NCBI RefSeq assembly: GCF_035046485.1 | Contig: NC_085138.1 | Coordinates: 332,116,421-332,180,420 of the forward strand | Origin: Aedes albopictus | Taxonomy: Eukaryota > Arthropoda > Insecta > Diptera > Culicidae | Length of the DNA stretch: 64,000 bases | Reading direction: 5' to 3' | Shown here: positions 21,246 through 31,879 of the stretch, piece by piece | Numbering within the stretch: position 1 is the stretch's first letter | How the letters are laid out: the number at the start of each line of letters is the position of its first letter | The notes under the pieces: generated by a model | Told to the model about the DNA's origin: nothing | Seen by the model: the letters and a program-made list of their open reading frames with translations, nothing else | The model's database searches: none | Position numbers and translations under genes: made by a program

Positions 21246-21448
21246 CACTTGAATGTTGTTTTTCCGTTGAACTCAATCGCTTTGGTGCGGTGGGTGACTC
21301 CATCGGCGGCCGGCGCTTCGCCCCCGACTACGAGATTCGAGACGTCCTATCGACCGGTACACTCACTTTCAATTCCACCACCCGGCACCGCTTCTACTGC
21401 TCGGTGACAAACCGTGCCCCTCCGCCATTTGAGATGCGATTCAGAAGT
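21246..21448 (+). CDS. Candidate orphan coding exon, function unknown
   Basis: Downstream of a good acceptor (TTTGTTTGTTCCAG ending at 21245), one frame is open with strong C/G preference at third codon positions, unlike the AT-rich surroundings. It reads LECCFSVELNRFGAVGDSIG, then a stretch containing RFAPDYEIRDVLSTG and HRFYCSVTNRAPPPFEMRF. A GT (GTGTAT or GTATCT) at 21447-21450 could be the donor but is weak. The frame continues downstream only into low-complexity and CA-repeat sequence. The composition and the Cys-containing FYCSV stretch would suit an extracellular protein, but I do not recognise the family. It could also be a chance open frame or a pseudoexon. Confidence 0.38.
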
Positions 21449-21547
21449 GTATCTTCCTGTATGTTTGGGATAATAAATTCTTGCATTCGAGTGGAGGAGC
21501 AAGAGGAAAAAAAATCGTTGGAAAAGCCAAACACAACAGCGACATGC

Positions 21548-21550
<3 letters not shown>

Positions 21551-21585
<35 letters not shown>
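21551..21585. repeat. (CA)n microsatellite
   Basis: About 16 uninterrupted AC dinucleotides. Open frames on both strands run through it and are not genes. Confidence 0.9.
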
Positions 21586-21589
21586 GCTG

Positions 21590-22270
21590 TTGCGCGCCAC
21601 CAAGCTCAACTATTCAATGACTCGTTTTTCCAAAGAATGGGAACCTTGATTCTATTGATGGTTTTTCAGAACACGCTAACGCCGCTCAGCACAAAAGTGC
21701 ATAATTTCCAGACTACACCAATAATGTGTAACCCTTGCACATTCACAAAATCAGCTCCTGTGTCCGCAAAATCGTTGAATTCGCAAAAATTTGTGTACAG
21801 CAATCTAGCTAGGTTTACTAGTGACCTTGGAAAACAAAAAAAATATCGACATTTCGCATCTAGACGAGTGTACGAGCTGTTTTTGAAAATGTGTAACTGC
21901 AACACATTTTTGTGTGGTCTGGAAATTATGCACTTATGAGTAGGGCTTACACATTTTAGTGCTGAGCGGTTTTACAGTGAATGGGTAGGTGACAAGGGTG
22001 TGCTACAGGAGGGAGGCTGAGAGATGAATGAAAGTTTTTCTCAGCATGCAAAGTGTAAAACGGCAATCTCGAGAACAGTTTGTTGTAAAGTGAAGGTTCA
22101 GCACTAGTGTGTCTACACCGTTTTTTTTGTTAAAAAAAAAAGAAACATCTGCAAAAACTTTTCCTTTAGGGACTTTGACAATAATCTTTAAGAGCTGTTC
22201 GAGGTTTCAAAGTATATTAAGGAACCATCTTGGTGCCCGATTGGACATTTTCATACGAACGTTAGAGAGG
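21590..22270. other. Unique AT-rich DNA, no gene seen
   Basis: No repeat family or supported coding frame. Overlapping open frames at 21637-21939 on both strands lack codon bias and any known domain. Confidence 0.4.
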
Positions 22271-22276
22271 CAAATC

Positions 22277-22610
22277 TAGACGAGCTTTGTGGTCATGTAG
22301 CTACCGCATCTCATTTGTATGCAGAAGGTCATGGGTTCAATCACTGGCCCGTCTCTGTCATCTTGCTTTGTATATTTATGTCTACTTTCTCCCCCAGTTA
22401 TGCAACCAGCGAACTATGCCACATCATCGTCAGAGAAATCAACATACAATCTGTCACTTTACGCCTGGCATCCACGCACCAACGTGAACCGTCTGCCACA
22501 CAGCGATTGCAATCACTCCTTTTCCCTTCAGACGTTGATCTTCAATCTGAGGTAGGAAAGAAATACCACCAATACACACACACTGAAGATGAAACAAGTT
22601 ATATCAAGAG
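22277..22610 (+). mobile_element. Possible SINE with tRNA-like head
   Basis: GTGGTCATGTAGCTACCGC and GGTCATGGGTTCAATCAC look like diverged A and B boxes of a tRNA-derived promoter. A body of about 270 bp without long frames follows. There is no clear target duplication, so the ends are approximate. Confidence 0.4.
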
Positions 22611-23259
22611 CGTATAGCGTAATTTCGTAACGAACAAAATAACGTAACATTTAGGCTCAGTGTACTAGTAATGGCTATAGTACCTCAAATTCACCATAGT
22701 TGATTTTCAACCTTTAACGATGCCAATCAACAAGAACAATTTCGTGAATAGATCACGTTCACAAAAGATGATTGGAATCATTCAAACTTTGCTCACAATT
22801 TGCTCAAATTATGATAGAAATAAATCATGTTCCTTAACTTTTCGACTTCCTTGCACCCTATTTCGCCATAGTGTACCAGTTATGGCTAATCCCATAAGGA
22901 ATGCATGTAAATAGTGCAAAGTGGAACCCAAATTAACAAATGTATGCATAACTGGTACAGGATTCCTATCATTGGCACTAGCGTTGGGCAATTTTTAATC
23001 GATGTTTTTGTTTCGATTAATCGATTTTTTGAATCGATGTTGAAGCCAAATAAAATCGACCAAATCGATTTTTTACACTCGATGTTTCTTTCGATTCAAA
23101 AATATTAACTTTTCATTTTTTTTTCAGAAAGCATTGTCTCAATGTTACATAAATGTTCGACACAGAGTCGTAAAATCATTGGCGTAGTTAGGATTCTGGA
23201 TGGGCCCAGGAGGGGGGGGGGGTTTGAGGAATCAAAAGAATCGCTTAAGATTTGTTTCT

Positions 23260-26055
23260 AGTTTTGTAAACCATAAGAGTATGAGCAATTCCTCCAGGAT
23301 TTTTTCCATAGCTTGTTGCAGTGATTCCATCTTGACTACCTCTAGAGATTCCTTTAAGAATTCATCTAGGGATTCCGCCAGACATTTCTTCGGGGAATGG
23401 GATATCTTTAAAAGTTCCTCCAGTGATGGTTCAAGTGCTGTTTTCGAGGTTTTCTTCAGGAATTTCTCCAGAGATCCTCTGCAGGTATTCTTTCTTCAAG
23501 GATTTCTACATATATTCCACCCAGGATTGCGTTGGAGATTGCTCTAATAATTCCATTTGGAATTGTTGGAAGTATTTCTGCAGGAATATCTTCAAGAAAT
23601 TCTTTCAGAAAATTTTACTAAAGATTATTAAAAAATGAATCGAGGAACTTCTTAAAAAATCAATTAGGAGTCCATCCAAGTCAATAGTTCGTCCAAAAAT
23701 TACTGCAGACATGTTTTTTTTTTTAATTTTTATCCTAGGATTCCTACAGAAATTCTTCCAGGAATTCGCTAAGAAAGCTCTCGTGAGATTCCCTAAGGAA
23801 TTCCTCATGAGATTGCTTCCGGGATTCATCATGGGATTTCTTTACAAATTTCTCCAAGATTTCTTGGAATTCCTTCTGTGATTTTTTCAGGAACAACTTC
23901 CAGGATTATTTTGAAACTGCCTCCGAGAGCTCTTCTTGGAATTCCTTGAGGAATCCCTCCTGGGATTCTTCCAGGAACTTTTCCAGGAATTAATCTAAGA
24001 ATTCCTCCAGGAACTGTTTAGAGATTCCCTGAAGAATTTCTCTTGGAATTGCTTGCAAGCTTCCTACTGGGGTTTCTTCAGGTACTGCTTCAGGAATTGC
24101 TCCAAAAGTTCCTCTGATTACTCTTTTAAGGATTCGTTCAGGATTTCCTCTGGAACTTCCGCGATTTCTTCAGTACTTTCTTCTGGGATTTCTTCAGAAA
24201 CTCCACCTAGAGTTCCATCAGAAATTGATCCTTGGTTTTCTTCAGAAATTCTTCCTGGGATTCCTCCAAGAATTTCTTAAGGGATTCCTCCAGGATTCCT
24301 CTGGGAATTCCTGCATGAATAAAAAAGTTCTTAGGGTTCGTCCGCGAATTCAGGAATTCTTCCTGAACGTTTCACCATACTACTTATACATTGCATGGTG
24401 AATCGAAAAACATGAAATTGATTTGATGTACCTCCTAATTCCAATGGATTTGGCTGAAATTTTGACCAGTTACTTCCTTTAGGATGCCAATCAAAATATG
24501 GGGGTGGACTTGAAAAAGTGGAGAGGCCTAGATAGGGATTCGTCCAGGAATTCCTCTAGAGAATTGTCAAGGAATTTCTCTTGAGATTCCTCCAAGAATT
24601 CCTACAGGTATGTCTCCAAGAATTTCTCCAGGGGTTCCTTAAGGCACTTCTTTAGGAATCCCAGTCAACCAGTGATCGTATAAGATGTTGCATAAGATAC
24701 TAAAGTGGAGGCGATATGCGTCCATTTTACATGCGCCTAAATGGACGCATGCACGCATATGGCCTCCACTTTATCATCTTATGCAACATCTTTTACGATT
24801 ACTGGTTGTCTGGGAATTCCTCTTGGGGCTTCCAGGAAGTCCTTAAGGAATACCTCCACAATACCTTATGGATTCCTTTAGAAATTTCCCCAGGAATTCC
24901 TCCCGGAGTTTATCCACGAATTATTCCAAGAATTTTCCCAGCAATTCCTGCATGAATTCCTTCTGAGATTCTTCTAGGAATTCCTTCAAGGATTTCTCGA
25001 GAATTCCTCCAGGGGTTCCTTCAGAAATTCCCCCAGGAATTCCTCCCGAAATTTATCCAGGAATTATTCCTGGTATTCTTCCAGGATTTCATTCAGTCAT
25101 TTCTCCAGGGGCTTTTCTTGAAATTTCATCAAGAATTTCTCCAGGGATTACCCCAGCTATTTCTTCAGGAATTCCTCCAAGAATTCCTCCACGAATTGAT
25201 CCAAGAATTCTTCTAGGAATTCCTCCAGGAATTCCTCCAGGAATTCCTCCAGGAATTCCTTCAGAAATTCCTCCAGGAATATCCCCAGGAGATTCTCCAT
25301 GCATTCCTTCAGAAATTCTTTCTGGAATTTATTCAGGAATTCCTCTAGGACTGTTTCCAAAGATTCCACCAGGATTTCTTCCAGGGTTTCCTCATGGAAT
25401 TCCTTTGGGAACTCCTCCAGGAATTTCTTCAGAAATTTCTCCAGGGATTCCTCTTAGGATTCTTCCAGACATTCCTTAAGAATTTTTTTCGACGATTCCT
25501 CCAGAAACAGTTCTCGGGGAATTCCTCTAGGAATTTCTCCTGAAATTTCTCCAGGGATTCCTCCCAGAATTCCTTCAGAGATTCCTCCAGGGATTCATTC
25601 AGGAATATCTTCAAGAAATTCTTCCTGTAGGGATTTCTCCAAAGGAGTTCCACTTGGGATTTCGCCAGGAATTTGTCTAGAAGATCCTCCAGGCATTCCT
25701 CCTGAGGTACCTCCAAAAATTTATTCAGGGATTCCTCCATCGATTTTTCCAAAAAATCCTCCAGAAGTTCCTCCAAGAATTTCTCCAAAAATTTCACTAA
25801 GCATTCCACCAGGAATTCCTCAAGACGTTTCTTCTCCTGGGATTCCTCTCAGACATCCCCTAGAGATTCCTCCAGGAGTTCATCCAGGAATTTCTTCGAG
25901 ATTTCTTCCAGAATATGTTCTAGGCATTCATCCAAGAATTTCTCCAGGGAGTCCTCCAGGTAATTCTGGATTTCCTTCAGCTATTCCTGCAGGAATACTT
26001 TCTGAAATTTCCTTAAGATTTCCTCCAAGCATTCATCTAGGAATTCCTCCAGAGA
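23260..26055. repeat. GGAATTCCTCCA minisatellite, best-preserved block
   Basis: The clearest copy of the family. Around 25215-25265 the 12-bp unit AGGAATTCCTCC repeats several times without change. Each unit contains the palindrome GGAATTCC. On the minus strand the period gives open frames with a 4-residue repeat (EEFL or GGIP), which are not genes. The array lies wholly inside the hAT-like element at 22979-26284. Confidence 0.9.
24660..24814. mobile_element. Foldback MITE inside the minisatellite
   Basis: Nearly the whole 155 bp is one inverted repeat. CCCAGTCAACCAGTGATCGT at the left pairs with the right end TACGATTACTGGTTGTCTGG, and ATAAGATGTTGCATAAGAT pairs with ATCTTATGCAACATCTT. A short loop lies near TGCGCCTAAATGGACGCATG. 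No target duplication can be told from the repeat background. Confidence 0.75.
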
Positions 26056-26292
26056 CAATACGATGCACAATCTCAATTTTTGATTTTAAATTTATTTACA
26101 AATACTCCAACTTGTACTCCATGCTGCAAACGGATCATTTTATGGTTTTGCAAAATTTTATAATATCGAAACGATGTGAAAACATCGATTCAAAGCATTC
26201 GATTAAATTGGTAAATTGATTCTGCCGGTCCGATTCGAATCGATTCACAAAAATCGATGTCTCAGCCAAACTTGCCCAATGCTAATTGGCAC

Positions 26293-27830
26293 ACGTCGTA
26301 ATAAATACTAAAAATAGTTTTGGCTCCGATTCTATATTTTTCCTGTAAATTATGAAAACTAATCAATCATTTGACATATCGATGACATTCGACGATCTTC
26401 TTCTTATTTTGTAGAAATAGTTTTCCTATGGAGTGCGATAACTGGTACAGGCACCCTATATGTAATCTGTGATTAGCCGAAGAAAATTTTCCTTTATCCG
26501 ACATCTTCGTACTTGTACACATGCGACAACAAATCATGCCGGAGAAAGTGTCAAGCGCTTCCATTGGAACGAAACGAAACGAAAAGGTGTTGATTCCATT
26601 ATTTCAACCCCAAAAGCAACCGATGCGGAAAAGCGAACAACCAGCCAGCGTGCAGCGAAACCCTACTCTCACTGGGTTCCTCCAATTTCAACTGAAATCC
26701 GGAAAACGTCTGCGAGATAGGGAAGAGTGCGCATTCCAGAAGCATTCTCTCTTCACCCACCACCGCATCGCATCGCATCGCTTGAACCAATGCGATAATC
26801 GACTTTTTTCTCTTTCCGTTTAACCAGTTGGGATTTATGAGATCCCGTAATCGGAGGTGATGCATGGCCATTAATCAAATCGGTAATTAGAAGGTCTTTT
26901 TCTTTGGTATGGGGGAGGGGGCATTTCCGATAAACCCCGCCCCGACTGATGATTGAGGAGCGAGAACCCGAAAGAAACGTACCTTTTTTGTTTTCTACGA
27001 CTTGTTCAAATTGTCACGCATCACCGCTGATGATGACACTGTGGCTGCGCAGCAGCACGGTTACTCCAAACCCGGAGGCCCAACGTGGTATCTAATCATC
27101 TGAAACGAGACGGAGATAAAGGAGATGGAGTTAGAGCAAGGGAATCCGATGCGATGGGTTGGTAGCTAGCTAATTAAAACATTGTTTAAAAAGGATTTTT
27201 TGCCACTGCTTCGGCTGGGTAGGTCTCGAAAGGTTACTGGATAAAAATGGTTAGGTACCGAGGTTCTGAATAAGCACAAATGACTCTGAATGAGGTTCTG
27301 CGTTGAAGGGGGTAGATGGTTGATGATGGGTGATTTTTTTTTTTTTTTGTGTGGGCTCGTGCAATATCAAGCAGGTGGATATTCATTGTGCCCAGTGGCG
27401 ACATGCTCTATCAAGTAGAAGCAATCAATTTTTTTTGTAGGTACATTGTTGGGATTGATTTATTAGGCAAGCAATTTGGATGACAAAGCAAGTATAGTGT
27501 AATGATGTGGGCTTGGAGTTTGAATGGAACACATGTGTACTCAGTAGGGTCAAGGCTTCTGACGAGGGATGGAAGTTTGTTTTTATGTTTGTTCGTGTCC
27601 GTAGCAATAATGATCTACACACTAAGGAAAACCGAACTTTATAAGAGACGTACATTTCATAACTCGGATGTAAACATTAGAACATTTCAAATTTACGAGC
27701 TTAATGTTGAAAATTACATTTTTCTTCGGATATTAAGTCTATCCTTCAATGGAAACTGACGTCTACTCTTTCGAAATTGAGTCTTCCAAGACGTCCATGG
27801 AGATAAATTGATGCCAGAAAAATAATTTCT
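26293..27830. other. Unique DNA, no gene supported
   Basis: No repeat is recognised apart from short T and G runs. Frames such as 26469-26720 and 26521-26823 overlap without codon bias. ATTAATCAAAT and GGTAATTAG lie close together at 26870-26890 and look like homeodomain-type sites, but this is weak. The composition (about 26450-27180 more GC-rich) would suit regulatory or untranslated DNA of a neighbouring gene. Confidence 0.4.
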
Positions 27831-29230
27831 ACCGAAATTCCTAAAGTGATTCCTGAATAACTCCCTGATAGATTTCCACAAGGAATAGCTGGAGGAACTT
27901 CTGAGGAATTGCTTTAGAAATCTTTGAAGAAATTCCTGAAGGAATTCTGCTTCGACTACTTATAGCTGGCCATCTTCTAGATATTTTGAGGTTTATTAGG
28001 AATACTTTAAAGATACCTCTCGCGATGTTTCATAGAACTTCTCCCGGGATTCCACTCGGACGTATCCCGGGATAATATCTAGAAATTATTTCGAGACTCC
28101 CCCCAGATTCCCCTCTGGATGTTCTTGCCGGGATATTCTCAGGGTTTGCTCTCGGTAATTTCTCCATAGATTTCTTTAGAGATTACTATAGGGATACCTA
28201 CAAGTTTTCATTCTGTATTTCTCGCCAGGAATTCTTCATGAATACCGGCAACAAATTTTCTAAGTGGAACAGCATGTCGAACAAGACTCAAGCTAGGATG
28301 GGGGCTACCTACATGTATACAAACAATACCGACATTTTTTTTTTCTCTCTCTGAATTTCTCCCGGCGCCGGCAGTAATCCTGGGATTTCATAAGGGATTT
28401 TTCAAGGGAACCTTACTAGATTAGTCTCACGTTTTTTCTGCATTTCTTCGGAAGTTCCTATTGGCATTCATCTAGCGGTTCATTTTGGATTTTCAAATAT
28501 TATGTCAGGTATTCCTTTCAAGAATTTCACAACGATTCCATTATTGATTCACTCTGGGTTTCCTCAAGAATTCCTGCAAACGTTTTTTTCTGCGCATTTC
28601 TTCCCAGCTTTTTTCCTGAGATTCGTTGAGAAACTTCTTCCTATATTTCTACCGGGATATGCAGGATTTATCTTGAGATTTTCTTAAATATTCTACCTGG
28701 GAATCTATTAGAAACTCTTTTCAAATTCTTCCATTGATTCCTCCTGGGATTCTTTCAGGTTATTCTCTACAGTTTTCTCAGAAATCCCTCCTTGGATAAT
28801 TTCCTGGATTTCTTCAAATATTATTTGTGGGAATCCTCCATTATGCCTCTATTTATTACTTTTCCGATTCCTGCATAGATTCTTTCAAGAAATACTTCAT
28901 GGATATCTCCTGAGATTTCTTGAACGATTTCTTTTGGGAATCAACCAGGAATGTTTAAAGGGATCCTGCAAGAATAGCTCCTTTCGTACCTCCAGGGGTT
29001 TCCGTTATTCACCCCCCAAAGATCTCTTTCAAATCTCTCAGATATTTCTTCAGGAATTACCCCAGATTTAATTCCGAAATTTCTTCAAAACTTCATCTCC
29101 AACATTCTCCGGAAATTCTTTTGCTGCTTTTTTCTGTGACACCATCAGTGATTTTGTCCTATTTTTCTTTTGAAGATTTTTACACAATTCTTCCTGAATA
29201 CCTTCAGGACTCCTCCACAATTATCTAGCT
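27830..29230. repeat. GGAATTCCTCCA-type minisatellite, block 7
   Basis: Diverged pyrimidine-strand units (GGGATTCCTTCAGG, AGAAATTTCTTC). This is the left part of a region continuing at 30240 and 35185, interrupted by a MITE and a hAT-like element. Confidence 0.7.
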
Positions 29231-29714
29231 AATATTTAAAAAAAATATTCTTGTATTCCCATTCAAAACCATTCAGAGTTTTTTTTAAACATTTAGAAAT
29301 TATTTAATATTATTAAAAGAAAAAAATCTTCGTTTTTTTTAAGAAATTCCTTTGGATTTCTTCCAGTTCACCAACACAAATTCATTAATCCAACAAAAAA
29401 TCTTCTAAGCATTCAATCAAAAATTTTCAGAAAGAAAATCCAAGATTATCTGGATATGTATTTACATACTTCGAATTTCGACTGTTGATGATTATGTTAG
29501 GAGGTATGGCGTTCAGTCTTTGGACGAATAACTCAAAAACAAATTCTAAAGTATTTATGCGATGTTTCGGTCGCTATATTGCGCCTTCTTCTGGGATTTA
29601 TTTACCTTTTTTTCTTATAAATAATTTAGAACATCATTCCATAAGAAACTCAATTGAAGTTCATTAAGTGAATCTCCCAAAAATTCCTCTGTGAATTTCT
29701 CCTTTCCCACACTC
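29231..29714. other. AT-rich DNA, no gene seen
   Basis: Contains poly-T and poly-A runs and decayed minisatellite units at the edges. The 60-codon frame at 29485-29667 has no recognisable content. Confidence 0.4.
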
Positions 29715-30224
29715 CCCGAGCAGAGGAGCATATCAAATTCATAACAACATAATCACATAGCCCGTTTTTATATCATAATTTGTTATTATTACTTTTTTAT
29801 AACACGTTTTGTTCGGCAATCTTTTTATGTTATGATTGAGTTATTAAGATTAATTCATCTTAATCAATCTTATTCATCTTAATCATCATCAATAACATTT
29901 CAATAATATACTTTGTAATAGACTATGTTTTGTTATTATTCTACTATTGAAAATGTACAAATATGTAATGAACTATAACACAACAATAACAAGTTTTCAA
30001 ATTCGTTGTTATTAAGTTGTTATTGAATCTAACAAAACATGTTATTGAATTGGTCTTCCAAGAACATTTTTTTGTTATGATTTTTGTTATTTTGCCGCTT
30101 ATGACAGACAAGTTCATAACATAATTAGATATGTTAATAACATAAAAATGACTGATTCTATTATACAGTGATTATGCCAAAATAACATATTTTATTATGC
30201 TGTTGATATTCTCTTCTGCTCGGG
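29715..30224. mobile_element. AT-rich MITE with CCCGAGCAGA ends
   Basis: Ends CCCGAGCAGA and TCTGCTCGGG are perfect 10-bp inverted repeats. The 510-bp interior is very AT-rich and full of TAATAAC/GTTATTA motifs, with no reading frame. It lies within minisatellite DNA. I could not find a convincing target duplication. Confidence 0.65.
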
Positions 30225-30239
30225 TCGCTCTTAAAAACC

Positions 30240-31459
30240 CTCATAGGATTTATTCGGACAATTTCTCCAGGTATTGCATTAAAAATTCTCAAATGGGTCC
30301 TTTGGAAATTTTTCGAAAGATGCTTTCAAAAAGTGTTCCATAACCTTGTTCAGAAAAGAGATTGATTTGTCTTTATTAGAGAGACTTTCAGCCCTTGGCT
30401 GGTTCGTCTCTCTTTCAGAAAAGAGTTTAAACTTATAGAACTTCAAAAACTTCTCAAAGAATTTCTTTGCAGAATCTTCGGTAAATTCAAAATTTCTTCT
30501 CGAGTGTTAAATCAGCATAAGCTAAATTACACAGAAATTTAAAAAAAAAATCCAGAGATGTTCTTAAAAAATCTTCTTGGGATCCCTCGGGAAATCCCTC
30601 CAAGAATTCAATCAAAAAATCATTCAGGGTTTCATTCGGAAATTTTCTTTCTAAAATTTTACGATTTTTTTAGAAAATCTTCCATGGGTTGCTTCGTAAA
30701 ATCTCCTAATAATTTCTTTAGGTATTCATCCAAGAATGTCAAATTTTTCTTCAGAAATTGCTCCAAAGCTACCTTAAGAAATTTTCACATAGGTTTCCTA
30801 AGGAATTTCGTGCACAATTCTTTCAGGGACTTCTCTAAAAGTTCCTTTTGATAAATCCGAATTTTGTTCAGGTACTCTTTTACGAAATTTTCCATTGATT
30901 TTTTCTGGGATTCCTACAAAGTTTCCTCGATAAGTTTTGACAAGGATTAATCAAGCGAATTCTCCAGACATTCTTTTATAAAATCTTCTAGTAATTCATT
31001 AAGAAATTCGGCTAGCGATTTTTTTAGATTTTTTTTTCAAGAAATCCTTAAGATTATCTCAAAAGGATTACTTCCAAAATCACTGTTGGCTTGGCCGTCA
31101 AAAAATCCTCTTAAGATCGGTTTCAGAAAATCTACCCCGACCTTCGTCAAAAAATGTCTCCAGAGTTTTTTTTAAGAAATTTTGCATGCATTGCTCCAGA
31201 AAATCATCCGTGATTTTTTATAGAAATTTCTCAAGAGTTGTAAATTGTTCTCGAAGTTTCTCTAGAAATTTCACCAAGTTTACCCCTGCAATCTTATTCA
31301 TAGACTATCTCAGAAATCACTCCAGGGATTCTCTCGGAAAATCTACCACGGATTACTTCAAAATTTAAAATAATCTTTAGATATTTTCATGGAGTCCTCC
31401 AGGAAGTCATTCGTAAATTTTCTATCAGAAATTTCTCGATGTTTGTTTTTTTAGAAAAT
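30240..31459. repeat. GGAATTCCTCCA-type minisatellite, block 8
   Basis: Highly diverged units (AAATTTCTCCAG, GGATTCCTAC). Continues after the hAT-like element at 35184. Interrupted at 30361-30413 by a minimal retroposed insertion. Confidence 0.65.
30361..30413 (-). mobile_element. Minimal retroposed insertion with 12-bp TSD
   Basis: A 53-bp insertion between perfect direct repeats TTCAGAAAAGAG (30349-30360 and 30414-30425). On the minus strand it is the hairpin GAGAC-gaacc-AGCC-aag-GGCT-gaaa-GTCTC (30410-30381) plus TAATAAAGACAAATCAAT, identical in the hairpin to the copy at 12517-12571. The target duplication here is not a minisatellite consensus, which supports genuine retroposition of a fragment this short. 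Confidence 0.8.
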
Positions 31460-31879
31460 CTCCCATACAGGGATGGGATCATTCATTTGCAATCACTTAC
31501 ATTTACTGTTAATTCGCTTCAGAAACACCGTAGCAAAAATCAATGTATGGAATACTTTTTCATTTTTGTTTTAGCTTAGTTTCTAGCTCCCAAGTAGAGC
31601 GCTCAAGTAAAATTCCTCCTTTTTCCGTAAGTAATTTTGACATTTGTTTAACTGACAGCATTTTAACGAAACGATGCTGTAAGAAGGATGTGAAAGAAAA
31701 CGGCACTAGGTTGTTTACGATTTGGACTTGAAGAAATTTCGTTCGTTTCCGCAGGAAATGTTATTGAAATTGAAATGTACTTTTTCGCGCACGTGTGGGA
31801 AAACTGATTTAATTTATAACTTTTGGGTGGGCTGCTGGGGAAAATCCAGACTACGGATTCGCACTACGGTGGGAGGAAT

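Larger units (their letters stand above)
22979..26284. mobile_element. hAT-like element filled with minisatellite (8-bp TSD ATTGGCAC)
   Basis: Flanked by perfect 8-bp direct repeats ATTGGCAC (22971-22978 and 26285-26292). Ends are TAGCGTTGGGCAA and TTGCCCAATGCTA, inverted with one mismatch. Just inside each end is a cluster of ATCGATT/ATCGATG motifs (22998-23090 and 26165-26265), the kind of subterminal repeat hAT transposases bind. The interior has no transposase; about 2.8 kb of it is GGAATTCCTCCA-type minisatellite. It also holds another transposon end (CATTGGCGTAGTTAGG at 23177) and a foldback MITE at 24660-24814. It would need a transposase supplied from elsewhere. Confidence 0.85.

Noticed and set aside
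21347..21609. Minus-strand frames ending in VCVCVCV
   Set aside because: They run through the CA microsatellite and lie opposite a better plus-strand candidate exon.
25157..25809. Minus-strand frames encoding EEFL- or GGIP-type repeats
   Set aside because: They arise because the 12-bp minisatellite has a period divisible by three. There is no start context, codon bias or non-repeat domain.
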